This document shows, piece by piece, positions 33,187-42,173 of a stretch of 64,000 bases of DNA. Each line of letters opens with the position of its first letter. The first letter of the stretch is position 1. The stretch spans positions 1-64,000 of the forward strand of contig JAYRYA010000014.1 of the NCBI GenBank assembly GCA_041917255.1, given 5' to 3'. The translations under genes were made by a program, and so were the position numbers. Origin of the DNA: Zoogloea sp041917255 (GTDB taxonomy: Bacteria > Pseudomonadota > Gammaproteobacteria > Burkholderiales > Rhodocyclaceae). The notes beneath the pieces were generated by a model. That model was not told the DNA's origin. It saw nothing but the letters and a program-made list of their open reading frames with translations, and searched no databases.

Positions 33187-34527
33187 ATGGCCGACAACCG
33201 TTTCAGCTTCAGTCAGGACAACCTCAAGACCATCGCCGAAGACATCCTCAAGTTCGCCAGAAAGCGCGGCGCGACCGCCTGCGAGGTGGATGTTTCGGAA
33301 GGGTTCGGCCAGTCTGTCACCGTCCGCCGCGACGAGGTGGACACCATCGAATACAACCGCGACAAGGGCGTCGGCGTCACCATCTACGACGGCCAGAAGC
33401 GCGGCTACGCCAGCACCTCCGATTTCTCGAAGGACGCCCTCAAGGCCACGGTGGACGCAGCGGTGTCCATCGCCCGCTTCACTGCGCCCGACGCCGCGTC
33501 CGGCCTGCCCGACGAGGCCCTGCTGGCAAAGCACTTCCCCGATTTCGACCTGTATCACCCCTGGAATATCTCCACTGAAGACGCCATCGAACTTGCCAGC
33601 CGCTGCGAGCGTGCCGCCTTTGCGGTGAGCCCGGAGATCCGCAATTCCGATGGCGCCAGCGTGTCGATGCAGGAATCCCATTTCATCTCCGCCAACAGCC
33701 TCGGCTTCATGGGCGGATACGCCAGCTCACGCCATTTCCTGTCGTGCTCGGTGATCGCCGGCGAGGGCGACGACATGCAGCGCGATGACTGGTACACCAC
33801 CAAGCGCGATCCGGCCGAACTGGCCGACGCCGAGGAGATCGGCACTTTCGCTGCCCGCCGCGCCCTGGCCCGCCTGGGCGCACGGCAGATTCCCACCTGC
33901 GAGGTGCCGGTGCTGTTCGAGGCGCCACTGGCTGCCGGACTGATCGGCGCCTTCGTACATGCAGTGAGCGGCGGTGCCCTGTACCGCAAGTCGAGCTTCC
34001 TGCTCGACAGCCTGGGCAAGCAGGTCTTCCCCAGCCACATCCAGATTTCCGAACGCCCGCACCTGGCCAAGGCCTTCGCCAGCAGCCCCTTCGACGATGA
34101 CGGCGTGGCCACACAGGACCGCGAGGTCATCATCGACGGCGTGCTGCAGGGCTACTTCCTCAGCACCTACTCGGCCCGCAAGCTGGGCATGCAGACCACC
34201 GGCAACGCCGGCGGCAGCCACAACCTGCTGGTCAAACCCGGCCAGTACGACCTCGACGGTCTCGTCAAGCAGATGGACCGCGGCCTGCTCGTCACCGAGT
34301 TGCTGGGCCACGGCGTCAACTACGTCACCGGGGATTACTCCCGCGGCGCAGCCGGCTTCTGGGTCGAAAACGGCAAGATCCAGTACCCCGTGCACGAGAT
34401 CACCATTGCCGGCAACCTCAAGCAGATGCTGATGGGCATCCGCGAGATCGGTTCGGACGTCCTGGTGCGCGGCTCCAAACACTGCGGCTCGATCCTCGTC
34501 GACCGCATGACCGTCGCTGGCGCCTGA
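33187..34527 (+). CDS. pmbA: Metalloprotease PmbA (TldE)
   Basis: The 446-residue protein is the TldE/PmbA subunit of the heterodimeric TldD/E protease, which processes modified peptides and antitoxins. Features are RRDEVDTIEYNRDKGVGVTI-type beta strands near residues 40-65, the middle SVSMQESHFIS segment and the C-terminal GNAGGSHNLLV and REIGSDVLVRGSK. TldE lacks the zinc site, which belongs to TldD. The tldD gene is not in this window. Confidence 0.94.
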   Translation: MADNRFSFSQDNLKTIAEDILKFARKRGATACEVDVSEGFGQSVTVRRDEVDTIEYNRDKGVGVTIYDGQKRGYASTSDFSKDALKATVDAAVSIARFTAPDAASGLPDEALLAKHFPDFDLYHPWNISTEDAIELASRCERAAFAVSPEIRNSDGASVSMQESHFISANSLGFMGGYASSRHFLSCSVIAGEGDDMQRDDWYTTKRDPAELADAEEIGTFAARRALARLGARQIPTCEVPVLFEAPLAAGLIGAFVHAVSGGALYRKSSFLLDSLGKQVFPSHIQISERPHLAKAFASSPFDDDGVATQDREVIIDGVLQGYFLSTYSARKLGMQTTGNAGGSHNLLVKPGQYDLDGLVKQMDRGLLVTELLGHGVNYVTGDYSRGAAGFWVENGKIQYPVHEITIAGNLKQMLMGIREIGSDVLVRGSKHCGSILVDRMTVAGA

Positions 34528-34580
34528 TGCCAGCACGCAACAGCTTCGCCTGATCGCCAAACAAGAAAGAGGAGAACTCC

Positions 34581-35684
34581 ATGGAAAGACGTTCTTTCCT
34601 GAAACAGGCCGGAGCCGGCCTAGCCGCTGGCGCTGCCGCCGCGCCGGCCCTGGCCGCGGATCTGCCCGCCATCAAGTGGCGCCTGGCTTCGGGCTTCCCG
34701 AAGACGGTCGACGCCATCTTCGGCGCTGCCGAAACGGTGGCCAAGCACGTTGCCGCGGCCACTGGCGGCAAATTCCAGATATCCCTCTTCGCCGCCGGCG
34801 AGATCGTCCCCACGCCCGGCGTACTCGACGCCGTGAAGGACGGCACCGTCGAGATGGGCCATGCCGCGTCGTACTGGTATATCGGCAAGGATCCCACGCT
34901 GGCCTTCGACACCGCGATTCCCTTCGGTCTGAACGCCCGCCAGCAGAACGCGTGGCTGATGAACGGCGGCGGCCTCGAGTTGCTGCGCGAGTTCTTCAAG
35001 GATTACAACATCTACAACATCCCCTGCGGCAACACCGGCACCCAGATGGGCGGCTGGTTCCGCAAGGAGATCAAGTCGATCGAGGACATCAAGGGCCTCA
35101 AGTTCCGCATCGGCGGCTTTGCCGGCCAGGTCCTCGCCAGGCTTGGCGTGGTGCCCCAGCAGATCCCGCCGGCCGACATCTACCCCTCCCTCGAGAAGGG
35201 CACCATTGACGCCGCCGAGTGGGTCGCTCCCTACGACGATCTCAAGCTGGGCTTCGCCAAAGTGGCCAAGTACTACTACTACCCCGGCTTCTGGGAGGGC
35301 GGCGCCCAGCTGTCTTTGTATGTCAACGCCAAGAAATTTGCCGAGCTGCCGAAGGAATACCAGGCCATCCTGGAAGACGCCTGCGCCTTTGCCAACGCCG
35401 AAATGCAGGCCCGCTACGACGCACGCAACCCCCACGCCCTCAAGCAACTCCTCGCGGCGGGCACCCAGCTCCGACCCTTCCCGAACGACGTGATGGCCGC
35501 GGCCTACAAGGTCACCTACGAGCTGTACGACGAAACCGCTGCCAAGAACCCGAAGTTCAAGAAAATCTACGACCACTGGAAGAAGTTCCGCGATGACCAG
35601 CTCCAGTGGTTCGCGGTAGCTGAAAACCGCTTCGACAACTTCATGCAGGCCACGCGCCACGGGACCGTTCCCGGCAAGAAGTGA
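34581..35684 (+). CDS. TRAP transporter substrate-binding protein, Tat-exported (copy 1)
   Basis: The 367-residue periplasmic DctP-family binding protein resembles the 2-oxoacid-binding (TakP) group: KWRLASGFPK, PFGLNARQQNAW and PCGNTGTQMGGWFRKEI. Residues 3-8 RRSFLK form a twin-arginine signal, and cleavage follows ALA. The domain-closure hinge and the GGFAGQVLARLG motif are intact. No DctQ/DctM membrane genes are adjacent. A close paralogue follows 161 bases later. The likely ligand is an alpha-keto acid or other carboxylate, by family. Confidence 0.9.
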   Translation: MERRSFLKQAGAGLAAGAAAAPALAADLPAIKWRLASGFPKTVDAIFGAAETVAKHVAAATGGKFQISLFAAGEIVPTPGVLDAVKDGTVEMGHAASYWYIGKDPTLAFDTAIPFGLNARQQNAWLMNGGGLELLREFFKDYNIYNIPCGNTGTQMGGWFRKEIKSIEDIKGLKFRIGGFAGQVLARLGVVPQQIPPADIYPSLEKGTIDAAEWVAPYDDLKLGFAKVAKYYYYPGFWEGGAQLSLYVNAKKFAELPKEYQAILEDACAFANAEMQARYDARNPHALKQLLAAGTQLRPFPNDVMAAAYKVTYELYDETAAKNPKFKKIYDHWKKFRDDQLQWFAVAENRFDNFMQATRHGTVPGKK

Positions 35685-35697
35685 TGCGCCTTGCTGC

Positions 35698-35730
35698 ATC
35701 CCCGGTGCGGAGCCTTCCGTCACCGGGGAT
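35698..35730 (+). other. Hairpin between the two TRAP binding-protein genes
   Basis: A perfect 10-bp stem (ATCCCCGGTG / CACCGGGGAT) has a 13-base loop. No T-run follows. It may be partial attenuation or mRNA 3'-end protection for copy 1. Confidence 0.55.
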
Positions 35731-35845
35731 CGCCCCTGAGCCTGAGCGTTGCGGCGGAGCAGCATAGGGTTTTCCTTACTGTCTCGCCCGGTAGGGCTCA
35801 TGAATAATCGAAGCACCCATGTAGCAATTCAAAAAAGGAGACAAC

Positions 35846-36952
35846 GTGGAACGTCGTTCATTTCTGAAGAAGGCCAGCGTAGGTGTCGCTGCCGGTGCGG
35901 TCGCCGCGCCCGCCCTCTCTGCCGATCTGCCCACCATCAAGTGGCGCCTCGCCTCCAGCTTCCCGAAGAGCCTCGACACCATCTTCGGCGGCGCCGACGT
36001 GGTTGCCAAGCGGGTTGCCGCAGCCACCGGTGGCAAGTTCCAGATCCAGGTATTCGCGGCGGGTGAAATCGTTCCAGGCCCAGGCGTGCTCGACGCCGTC
36101 AAGGATGGCACCGTCGAATGCGGCCACACCTGTTCCTACTACTTCATCGGCAAGGACCCCACGTTCGCGTTTGAAACTGCGGTGCCCTTCGGCCTCAACA
36201 GCCGCCAGCAGACTGCCTGGATGATGGACGGCGGCGGCCTTGAGCTGTTCCGTGAGTTCTTCAAGGACTACAACATCTACAACATCCCCTGCGGTAACAC
36301 GGGCGCCCAGATGGGTGGCTGGTTCCGCAAGGAAATCAATACGGTCCAGGATCTCAACGGCCTGAAGTTCCGCTGCGGTGGCTTCGCTGGCCAGGTGCTC
36401 GCCAAACTCGGCGTGGTGCCCCAGCAGATCCCGGGCGGCGACATCTACCCGGCCCTCGAAAAAGGCACCATCGACGCCGCCGAATGGATCGGCCCCTACG
36501 ACGACCAGAAGCTCGGATTCAACAAGGTTGCCAAGTACTACTACTACCCGGGTTTCTGGGAAGGCGGCCCGCAGATCGCCATGTACGTGAACCAGAAGCA
36601 GTGGGCCTCCCTGCCGAAGGAATATCAGACCATTCTGGAAGACGCCTGCCTCTACGCCCACGCCGAAATGCAGGCCCGCTACGATGCCAAGAACCCCAAT
36701 GCGCTCAAGCAATTGGTTGGCTCCGGCACCCAGTTGCGGCCCTTCCCCAATGAGATCATGGCCGCCGCCTACAAGGCTGCCAACGAGCTCTACGAGGAAA
36801 CCGCCGCCAAGAATGCCAAGTTCAAGAAGATCTACGATTCCTGGAAGAAATTCCGCGACGACCAGCTCCAGTGGTTTGCGGTGGCCGAGAACCGCTTCGA
36901 CAACTTCATGCAGGCTGCCCGCAGCGCATCGGCAAAGGCAGGCAAGAAGTAA
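35846..36952 (+). CDS. TRAP transporter substrate-binding protein, Tat-exported (copy 2)
   Basis: This 368-residue protein is very similar to copy 1 across its whole length (for example NIYNIPCGNTG, DAAEWIGPYDD, DQLQWFAVAENRFDNFMQA), so the pair arose by tandem duplication. It also has the RRSFLK Tat signal. The start is GTG at 35846 after AAAAAAGGAG. Differences cluster in the loops expected around the ligand pocket (HAASYWYIG against HTCSYYFIG), suggesting a shifted specificity. No TRAP permease genes adjoin it. Confidence 0.9.
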   Translation: MERRSFLKKASVGVAAGAVAAPALSADLPTIKWRLASSFPKSLDTIFGGADVVAKRVAAATGGKFQIQVFAAGEIVPGPGVLDAVKDGTVECGHTCSYYFIGKDPTFAFETAVPFGLNSRQQTAWMMDGGGLELFREFFKDYNIYNIPCGNTGAQMGGWFRKEINTVQDLNGLKFRCGGFAGQVLAKLGVVPQQIPGGDIYPALEKGTIDAAEWIGPYDDQKLGFNKVAKYYYYPGFWEGGPQIAMYVNQKQWASLPKEYQTILEDACLYAHAEMQARYDAKNPNALKQLVGSGTQLRPFPNEIMAAAYKAANELYEETAAKNAKFKKIYDSWKKFRDDQLQWFAVAENRFDNFMQAARSASAKAGKK

Positions 36953-36974
36953 ATCCGCCATACCGGTGACTTCG

Positions 36975-37001
36975 AAGGGCCGCGTTGATCGCGGCCCTTT
37001 T
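36975..37001 (+). terminator. Terminator after TRAP binding protein 2
   Basis: The AAGGGCCGCG / CGCGGCCCTT stem with a five-base TTGAT loop is followed by TTTTCGTT. Confidence 0.85.
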
Positions 37002-37102
37002 CGTTGGCGTAACCCGTCTCCGACAAGCGCGACTGCACCTCTGCCACCACTTACGGATAATGGCACCTAGTCCTCCCGCAACCTCCAAAGAAGAACACCT
37101 CG

Positions 37103-37459
37103 ATGATCGCCGCCTTTGCCCTTCTCCTTGCCTGCCAGCTTGCCGGTGAAACCCTGCGGGTCGCCCTGCATTTGCCGGTACCCGGCCCGGTGCTGGGCAT
37201 GGCCCTGCTGATGGCCTATCTCATCGCCCGGCGTGGCCCCGACGAAAACCTGCGCACCACCGCAGGCGGTTTGCTGCAGAACCTCTCGCTGCTCTTCGTG
37301 CCAGCGGGCACGGGCGTAATGCTCCACGCCAACCGGCTGGCTGGCGAGGCTTGGCCCATCGCCATCGCGCTGGTCGCCAGCACGATCCTGGGGCTCGCGG
37401 CGACCGGGCTCACGCTGCACTATCTAACCCGCAAACGCGCGAGCCGAGGTGCCCTGTGA
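37103..37459 (+). CDS. CidA/LrgA family holin-like protein
   Basis: The 118-residue protein has four predicted transmembrane helices and the family motif LPVPGPVLGMALL (about 23-36). CidA/LrgA proteins are holin-like and work with CidB/LrgB in lysis control or export of small metabolites such as pyruvate. The partner gene overlaps it (GTGA). Confidence 0.88.
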   Translation: MIAAFALLLACQLAGETLRVALHLPVPGPVLGMALLMAYLIARRGPDENLRTTAGGLLQNLSLLFVPAGTGVMLHANRLAGEAWPIAIALVASTILGLAATGLTLHYLTRKRASRGAL

Positions 37460-38193
37460 ACACCGAAAGCATGACCGAGATCTGGGTCTACCTCTCTGCC
37501 CAGCCACTGCTGTGGCTGACCCTCACCCTCGCCGTGTACCTGCTGGCCATCCTGCTCCACCGCAAGGCTGGCGGGCATCCGGCGGTCAATCCAGTGCTCA
37601 TCTCGGTCACCGTACTCGTGAGCCTGCTGCTTGCCACCGGCACGCCCTACCAGCGCTACTTCGACGGCGCCCAGTTCGTTCACTTCCTGCTCGGCCCGAC
37701 CACTGTCGCGCTCGCCGTACCGCTCCACGGCCAGCTGAAACGGCTTATGGAGATGAGCGGCCCGCTGCTGATCGCCCTGGTGGTTGGCTCGCTGGTGGCC
37801 GGCCTGTCGGCCTATGGCATCGGCGCGCTGCTCGGGGCGAGCACGCCGACGATGGTGTCGCTGGCGCCCAAGTCGGTCACCACGCCAATCGCCATGGGCA
37901 TCGCCGAGCGCCTCGGCGGGCTCGCCTCGCTCACCGCGGTGTTCGTGATCCTCACCGGCATCTTCGGCGCCATCTTCGCCGACGGCATCCTGCGCCGGAT
38001 GGGTGTCAAGGACGAGCCCAGCATCGGTTTCGCGCTGGGCCTCGCCTGCCACGGCATCGGCACCGCCAGAGCCTTCCAGATCAGCGAGCAGACCGGCGCC
38101 TTTGCTGCGCTGGCAATGGGCCTCAACGGACTGTTTACCGCCCTCACCCTCCCCTGGCTGCTGCCGATGGTGGCCGGGCTGTTCAAACCCTGA
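37456..38193 (+). CDS. LrgB/CidB family membrane protein
   Basis: The 245-residue multi-spanning protein of the LrgB family has LGPTTVALAVPLH, SVTTPIAMGIAERLGG and GLACHGIGTARAFQI, the conserved motifs. The GTG start at 37456 overlaps the lrgA-like stop; an ATG five codons on is an alternative. It forms a two-gene operon closed by the terminator at 38234. Confidence 0.9.
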   Translation: MNTESMTEIWVYLSAQPLLWLTLTLAVYLLAILLHRKAGGHPAVNPVLISVTVLVSLLLATGTPYQRYFDGAQFVHFLLGPTTVALAVPLHGQLKRLMEMSGPLLIALVVGSLVAGLSAYGIGALLGASTPTMVSLAPKSVTTPIAMGIAERLGGLASLTAVFVILTGIFGAIFADGILRRMGVKDEPSIGFALGLACHGIGTARAFQISEQTGAFAALAMGLNGLFTALTLPWLLPMVAGLFKP

Positions 38194-38233
38194 CGCCATG
38201 CCCTAGGGGTCTGCCCTGCTTGCCCGCCCAGCA

Positions 38234-38266
38234 GACGACCTCGATAATCGAGGTCGTCGAATTTTT
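38234..38266 (+). terminator. Terminator of the lrgAB-like operon
   Basis: An 11-bp perfect stem (GACGACCTCGA / TCGAGGTCGTC) with a TAA loop is followed by GAATTTTT. It lies 15 bases before the next start codon. Confidence 0.85.
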
Positions 38267-38280
38267 GCTGCACCGCAACC

Positions 38281-39222
38281 ATGGACCTGCTGATCGATGT
38301 GATCCTGCGTGCCGGCCGCTCGGCAGTCGAGCTTTCCTTCTTCGTGCTGCTGCCGGTGATGATCGTCATGCTGTCGCTGATGCGCCTGCTCGAAGCCCGG
38401 GGCGTGCTCGACTGGGCTGTGGCGCGCATCGCGCCGCTGCTGCGCCCGTTCGGACTCACCGGGCTCGGCGTGTTCGCTGCCGTGCAGATCAACTTCGTCA
38501 GCTTTGCCGCGCCAGTGGCGACGCTCGCCATGATGGACCAGCGAGGCACCTCCAGCCGGCACCTGGCCGCCACTCTGGCGATGGTGATGGCCATGTCCCA
38601 GGCCAACGTGTCGATGCCGCTGGCCGCAATGGGCCTGCATTTCGGCATCGTCCTGGCCTGGTCGATGATCGGCGGGCTGGTCGCGGCCGCGGCCACCTAC
38701 TACATCTTCGGTCGCCAGCTTTCAGCAACCGAGCACACCCTGGACGAGACACTTCAGCACCCCATCGCGGACAGCGCCAAAGGCATCCTCGACGTGATCA
38801 ACCGGGCTGGCGCCGAGGCGTTCAAGATCGCGGTCGGCGCAATTCCGATGCTGGTGCTGTCGCTTACCGTGGTCCTGGCCCTGCGCCGGTTGGGGGCACT
38901 GGATGCACTCACCCTGTGGTTGTCGCCGGCGCTCCTCGCGGTAGGCGCCGACCCGGCCTTGATCCTGCCCACCCTCACCAAGCTGCTCGCCGGCGGCACC
39001 GCGATGATAGGCGTGCTGGACGAGATGCTACGGGCCGGCACCGCCAGCGCCGCAACGCTCAACGGCGCCAGCGCGGGGCTACTGATCCACCCGCTGGATA
39101 TCCCAGGCGTAGCGGTGCTCATCTCCGCCGGGCGGCGCGTGGCAGACGTCTGGAAGCCCGCCGCCCTCGGCGCGGTGGTCGGCATCCTGGTACGCGCTGC
39201 CGGCCATCTGCTGATCGGCTGA
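38281..39222 (+). CDS. Nucleoside-recognition (Gate) domain membrane protein
   Basis: The 313-residue membrane protein has about eight helices and two Gate/nucleoside-recognition domains, resembling fused SpmA/SpmB-like halves. Conserved motifs include FFVLLPVMIVMLSLMRLLE near the N-terminus and LTKLLAGGTAMIGVLDE in the second half. Related proteins are poorly characterised transporters. The ATG comes 15 bases after a terminator and has no clear Shine-Dalgarno sequence, so its promoter is unclear. It is followed ten bases later by a queuosine-precursor transporter, with which it may be co-transcribed. Confidence 0.75.
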   Translation: MDLLIDVILRAGRSAVELSFFVLLPVMIVMLSLMRLLEARGVLDWAVARIAPLLRPFGLTGLGVFAAVQINFVSFAAPVATLAMMDQRGTSSRHLAATLAMVMAMSQANVSMPLAAMGLHFGIVLAWSMIGGLVAAAATYYIFGRQLSATEHTLDETLQHPIADSAKGILDVINRAGAEAFKIAVGAIPMLVLSLTVVLALRRLGALDALTLWLSPALLAVGADPALILPTLTKLLAGGTAMIGVLDEMLRAGTASAATLNGASAGLLIHPLDIPGVAVLISAGRRVADVWKPAALGAVVGILVRAAGHLLIG

Positions 39223-39232
39223 AGCCACTGCC

Positions 39233-39964
39233 ATGACCGCACCCGGCCCCCACCTCCAGCCCGACCCGAACCGCCAGTATCGCTACTACGAGTTCGTGAT
39301 GGCCGCGTTCGTGGCAGTGTATCTGTGCTCCAACCTGATCGGGCCCGCCAAGGCGGCGCAGCTCGAACTGCCTGGATGGGGGCCGGTCACCTTCGGCGCC
39401 GGGGTGCTGTTCTTCCCCATTTCGTACATCTTTGGCGACGTGCTCACCGAGGTGTATGGCTATGCCCGTGCCCGACGGGTGATCTGGGCCGGCTTTGCCG
39501 CGATGGTCTTCGCGTCGGTGATGGCGGCGGTCATCGTGGCGCTGCCACCTGCCCCCGGCTGGGCCAACCAGCCGGCCTACGAGATCGCCTTCGGTTCCAC
39601 CTGGCGGATCGTCGGCGCGTCCCTGTGCGCGTTCTTCTGCGGCGAATTCGTGAATTCCTTCGTGCTCGCCCGCATGAAAGTGAAGAGCAACGGGCGCCAC
39701 CTGTGGCAGCGCACGATCGGCTCGACCATCGTCGGTGAAGGCGTGGATTCGGCGCTGTTCTACCCTATCGCCTTCTGGAACTCCGGCCTCATCCCCAACG
39801 AACTGCTGCCAGGGATCATGCTCACCCAGTTCGTCTCCAAAGTCGCCGTCGAGGTGATGTTCACCCCGCTCACCTACAGGATCGTGGCCTTTCTCAAGCG
39901 TGCCGAGAACGAAGACCACTACGACGTTGCCACCGATTTCACGCCGTTCTCGATGCGCCTTTAG
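39233..39964 (+). CDS. Queuosine precursor transporter (YhhQ/VUT family)
   Basis: The 243-residue membrane protein has about six helices and belongs to the VUT_1/YhhQ family, which imports preQ0/preQ1 for tRNA queuosine synthesis. Signature segments are CSNLIGPAKAAQ, FFPISYIFGDVLTEVYGYARAR and the C-terminal EVMFTPLTYRIV. It follows the nucleoside-recognition gene, consistent with nucleobase uptake. Confidence 0.9.
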   Translation: MTAPGPHLQPDPNRQYRYYEFVMAAFVAVYLCSNLIGPAKAAQLELPGWGPVTFGAGVLFFPISYIFGDVLTEVYGYARARRVIWAGFAAMVFASVMAAVIVALPPAPGWANQPAYEIAFGSTWRIVGASLCAFFCGEFVNSFVLARMKVKSNGRHLWQRTIGSTIVGEGVDSALFYPIAFWNSGLIPNELLPGIMLTQFVSKVAVEVMFTPLTYRIVAFLKRAENEDHYDVATDFTPFSMRL

Positions 39965-40030
39965 GCGAGCTTTCGCAGCGCAGCATTTCACTAGGCGAAA
40001 TCAACGCGACTGCGCTACCATTCGCCATCC

Positions 40031-40831
40031 TTGACGACCCAGCCACAAAACGCTTTGTCCACGCCAGAAACCGCGAAGAATCCGATCCAGGTCATCGAAC
40101 GCATGATGAAGTTGCTCGACGTCCTCGCCGAGCATCCCGATCCGGTGCCGCTCAAGCAACTCGCCCTCGAAACCGGTCTTCACTCATCCACCGCCCATCG
40201 CATCCTGGGCGCGATGACCACCAGCGGTTTCGTCGAACGCAGCGACGCCGGCGTCTATCGCCTCGGCATTCGTCTGCTCGAACTGGGTAGTCTGGTCAAA
40301 TCCCGCATCTCTTTGCGCGAAACCGCCATGTCGGCGATGCTCAAGCTCCACGCTGCAACCGGCGAGAGCGTCAACCTGGGTATCCGCGCCGGCGACGAGA
40401 TCGTGTATATCGAGCGAACCTCCAGCGGCAAGTCGGCAGTGCGGGTCGTGCACATTGTCGGCGCCCGCGCGCCGCTTCACACCACCGCCACCGGCAAGTT
40501 GTTTCTCGTCGAGGATGGTGCCCAGAAGGTCAAGGACTACGCCAAGCGCACTGGCCTGCCCTCGTCCACCGCCACTTCCATCACCACCCTGCAGGGCCTT
40601 GAGAAAGAACTCGACAAGGTGCGCCGTCACGGCGTGGCGTTCGACATGGACGAAGTGGAAACCGGCGTGCGCTGCATCGCGGCAGGGATCCGTGACGACA
40701 GCGGCGAGCTGATCGCCGGACTTTCACTGTCCACGCCGTCCGAGCGCTTCGACCCGGACCGCGCCCCGCTGATCCGTGAAACCGCCAACGAGATCAGCCG
40801 CGCCTTGGGCTACGTGCCGCAGCAGCGCTGA
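40031..40831 (+). CDS. IclR-family transcriptional regulator
   Basis: The 266-residue regulator has an N-terminal winged helix (QVIERMMKLLDVLAEH, LALETGLHSSTAHRIL, about 19-80) and a C-terminal IclR effector-binding domain (VNLGIRAGDEIVYIERT, HTTATGKLFL, VRCIAAGI). IclR proteins control catabolic operons in response to small carboxylates or aromatics. The N-terminus is uncertain: TTG at 40031 is the only upstream start but has no clear ribosome-binding site, and ATG at 40103 would clip the helix-turn-helix. The target is unknown, with only queuosine transport and endopeptidase genes adjacent. Confidence 0.85.
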   Translation: MTTQPQNALSTPETAKNPIQVIERMMKLLDVLAEHPDPVPLKQLALETGLHSSTAHRILGAMTTSGFVERSDAGVYRLGIRLLELGSLVKSRISLRETAMSAMLKLHAATGESVNLGIRAGDEIVYIERTSSGKSAVRVVHIVGARAPLHTTATGKLFLVEDGAQKVKDYAKRTGLPSSTATSITTLQGLEKELDKVRRHGVAFDMDEVETGVRCIAAGIRDDSGELIAGLSLSTPSERFDPDRAPLIRETANEISRALGYVPQQR

Positions 40832-40847
40832 TTTTCCGGCAAGGCAT

Positions 40848-40881
40848 CACAAAAAAGGCGCCGCAAGGCGCCTTTTTTGTG
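40848..40881. terminator. Perfect bidirectional terminator
   Basis: A 15-bp perfect palindromic stem (CACAAAAAAGGCGCC and complement) with a GCAA loop supplies T6 on both strands. It sits between convergent iclR-like and pbpG genes. Confidence 0.92.
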
Positions 40882-40892
40882 CGGCAACACGG

Positions 40893-41993
40893 TCAGGTCG
40901 CCGGGCCGCGGCTGTTGACTGCCACCTTATGCTGCACCGCCGCGCTCTCTAGCCAGCGCTTGACCCGCTGCGCATCCGCAACACGGGTAAAACGACCAAA
41001 GGAATCCAGCAGCACGATGATCATCGGCTTGTTGAGCAACCACGCCTGCATCACCAGACACTTGCCGGATTCGTTGATGAAGCCGGTCTTGGACACCCCG
41101 ATCTGCCAGTCGGGGCTGCTCACCAGGGCGTTGGTGTTGTTGAACTGACGCTGACGACCATTGAGGGACACCACGTAGTTGGCGGTGGTGGAGAACTCGC
41201 GGATCAGCGGATAGCGTGACGCGGCGGAGACCATCTTCACCAGGTCGCGCGCGCTCGACACGTTGGCAGAATTGAGGCCGGTGCTGTCGGAGAAGCGGGT
41301 CTCGCGCAGGCCCAGCGATACCGCCTTGCGGTTCATGGCGGCCACGAAGGCGGGCAGGCCGCCTGGATAATGACGGGCCAGCGCAGAAGCGGCACGATTT
41401 TCGGACGACATCAGCGCCAAGCGCAGCATGTCCTCGCGGGTAAGATCGGTACCGACCGGCACGTGGGAGCTGCTACCCCGAAGCGTGTCCACGTCTTCCT
41501 GGGCGATGGTGAGGATCTCGCCCAGATTGAGGCGGGCATCCAGCACCACCATGGCGGTCATCAGCTTGGTGATCGAGGCGATCGGCAGCACCGCATCGGA
41601 GTTCTTCTCGAGCAGCACGTTACCGGTCGCCTGGTCGGCGATCATGAAGGCCGCCGAATGAAGCAGCGGGTTGCCCTCCTGGTCGATCTCGGGTACCGGG
41701 GCCACAAAGGCTGCACGCTGGACGACCGGTGCAGCCGCCACGAATCGGGTGTGGACGCGGCCGCGCTGGGCGACCGTCTTGCCACTGCCCCGAGCCGGCG
41801 CAGCGACTGCTGCCTTGCCGAGCTTGGCAGTCATTCCGGCCTTGGCCGTCTTTTGAGGATTGGCGACCGACTTGGCCGGTGTTGCGGCTTTCCTGGCAGA
41901 CGCGTGCTGCGCAGCAGCGAAAGCATCGACCGACACCGCCGAACCAAGCGCAAATACGCTCATCAGAGCAATCAGGGAGTTGCGGATTTTCAT
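40893..41993 (-). CDS. pbpG: D-alanyl-D-alanine endopeptidase (PBP7-type, peptidase S11)
   Basis: The 366-residue periplasmic penicillin-binding protein has a signal peptide ending near residue 27, an Ala/Lys-rich basic linker (about 28-85) and an S11 domain. The active-site motifs are SITK (Ser140-Lys143), SEN (Ser197-Asn199) and KTG (302-304). PBP7 cleaves D-Ala-meso-DAP cross-links. Start 41993 gives a normal signal peptide. A Met eight codons upstream exists, but neither has a good ribosome-binding site. The basic linker is longer than in E. coli PBP7. Confidence 0.88.
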   Translation of the reverse strand: MKIRNSLIALMSVFALGSAVSVDAFAAAQHASARKAATPAKSVANPQKTAKAGMTAKLGKAAVAAPARGSGKTVAQRGRVHTRFVAAAPVVQRAAFVAPVPEIDQEGNPLLHSAAFMIADQATGNVLLEKNSDAVLPIASITKLMTAMVVLDARLNLGEILTIAQEDVDTLRGSSSHVPVGTDLTREDMLRLALMSSENRAASALARHYPGGLPAFVAAMNRKAVSLGLRETRFSDSTGLNSANVSSARDLVKMVSAASRYPLIREFSTTANYVVSLNGRQRQFNNTNALVSSPDWQIGVSKTGFINESGKCLVMQAWLLNKPMIIVLLDSFGRFTRVADAQRVKRWLESAAVQHKVAVNSRGPAT

Positions 41994-42173
41994 CGTTTTC
42001 AAACCAGATCCAAACATCAGCGGAGGCTTCCCTCAGCTGCAAACAAAATCGACGCGATGAAGCTCGCACGTACGGATCGTCATCACACGATGACGAAAAT
42101 CTGCCGCGGGCCACACCTCATTTTGGGCGACAAGCCGTTAACGGCAGACTTCTATTCAAAATAATGGCTTATT

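Noticed and set aside
36953..38193. The two membrane proteins after the TRAP binding proteins as DctQ/DctM subunits
   Set aside because: Their motifs are those of LrgA and LrgB, a terminator separates them from the binding proteins, and sizes do not fit DctM.
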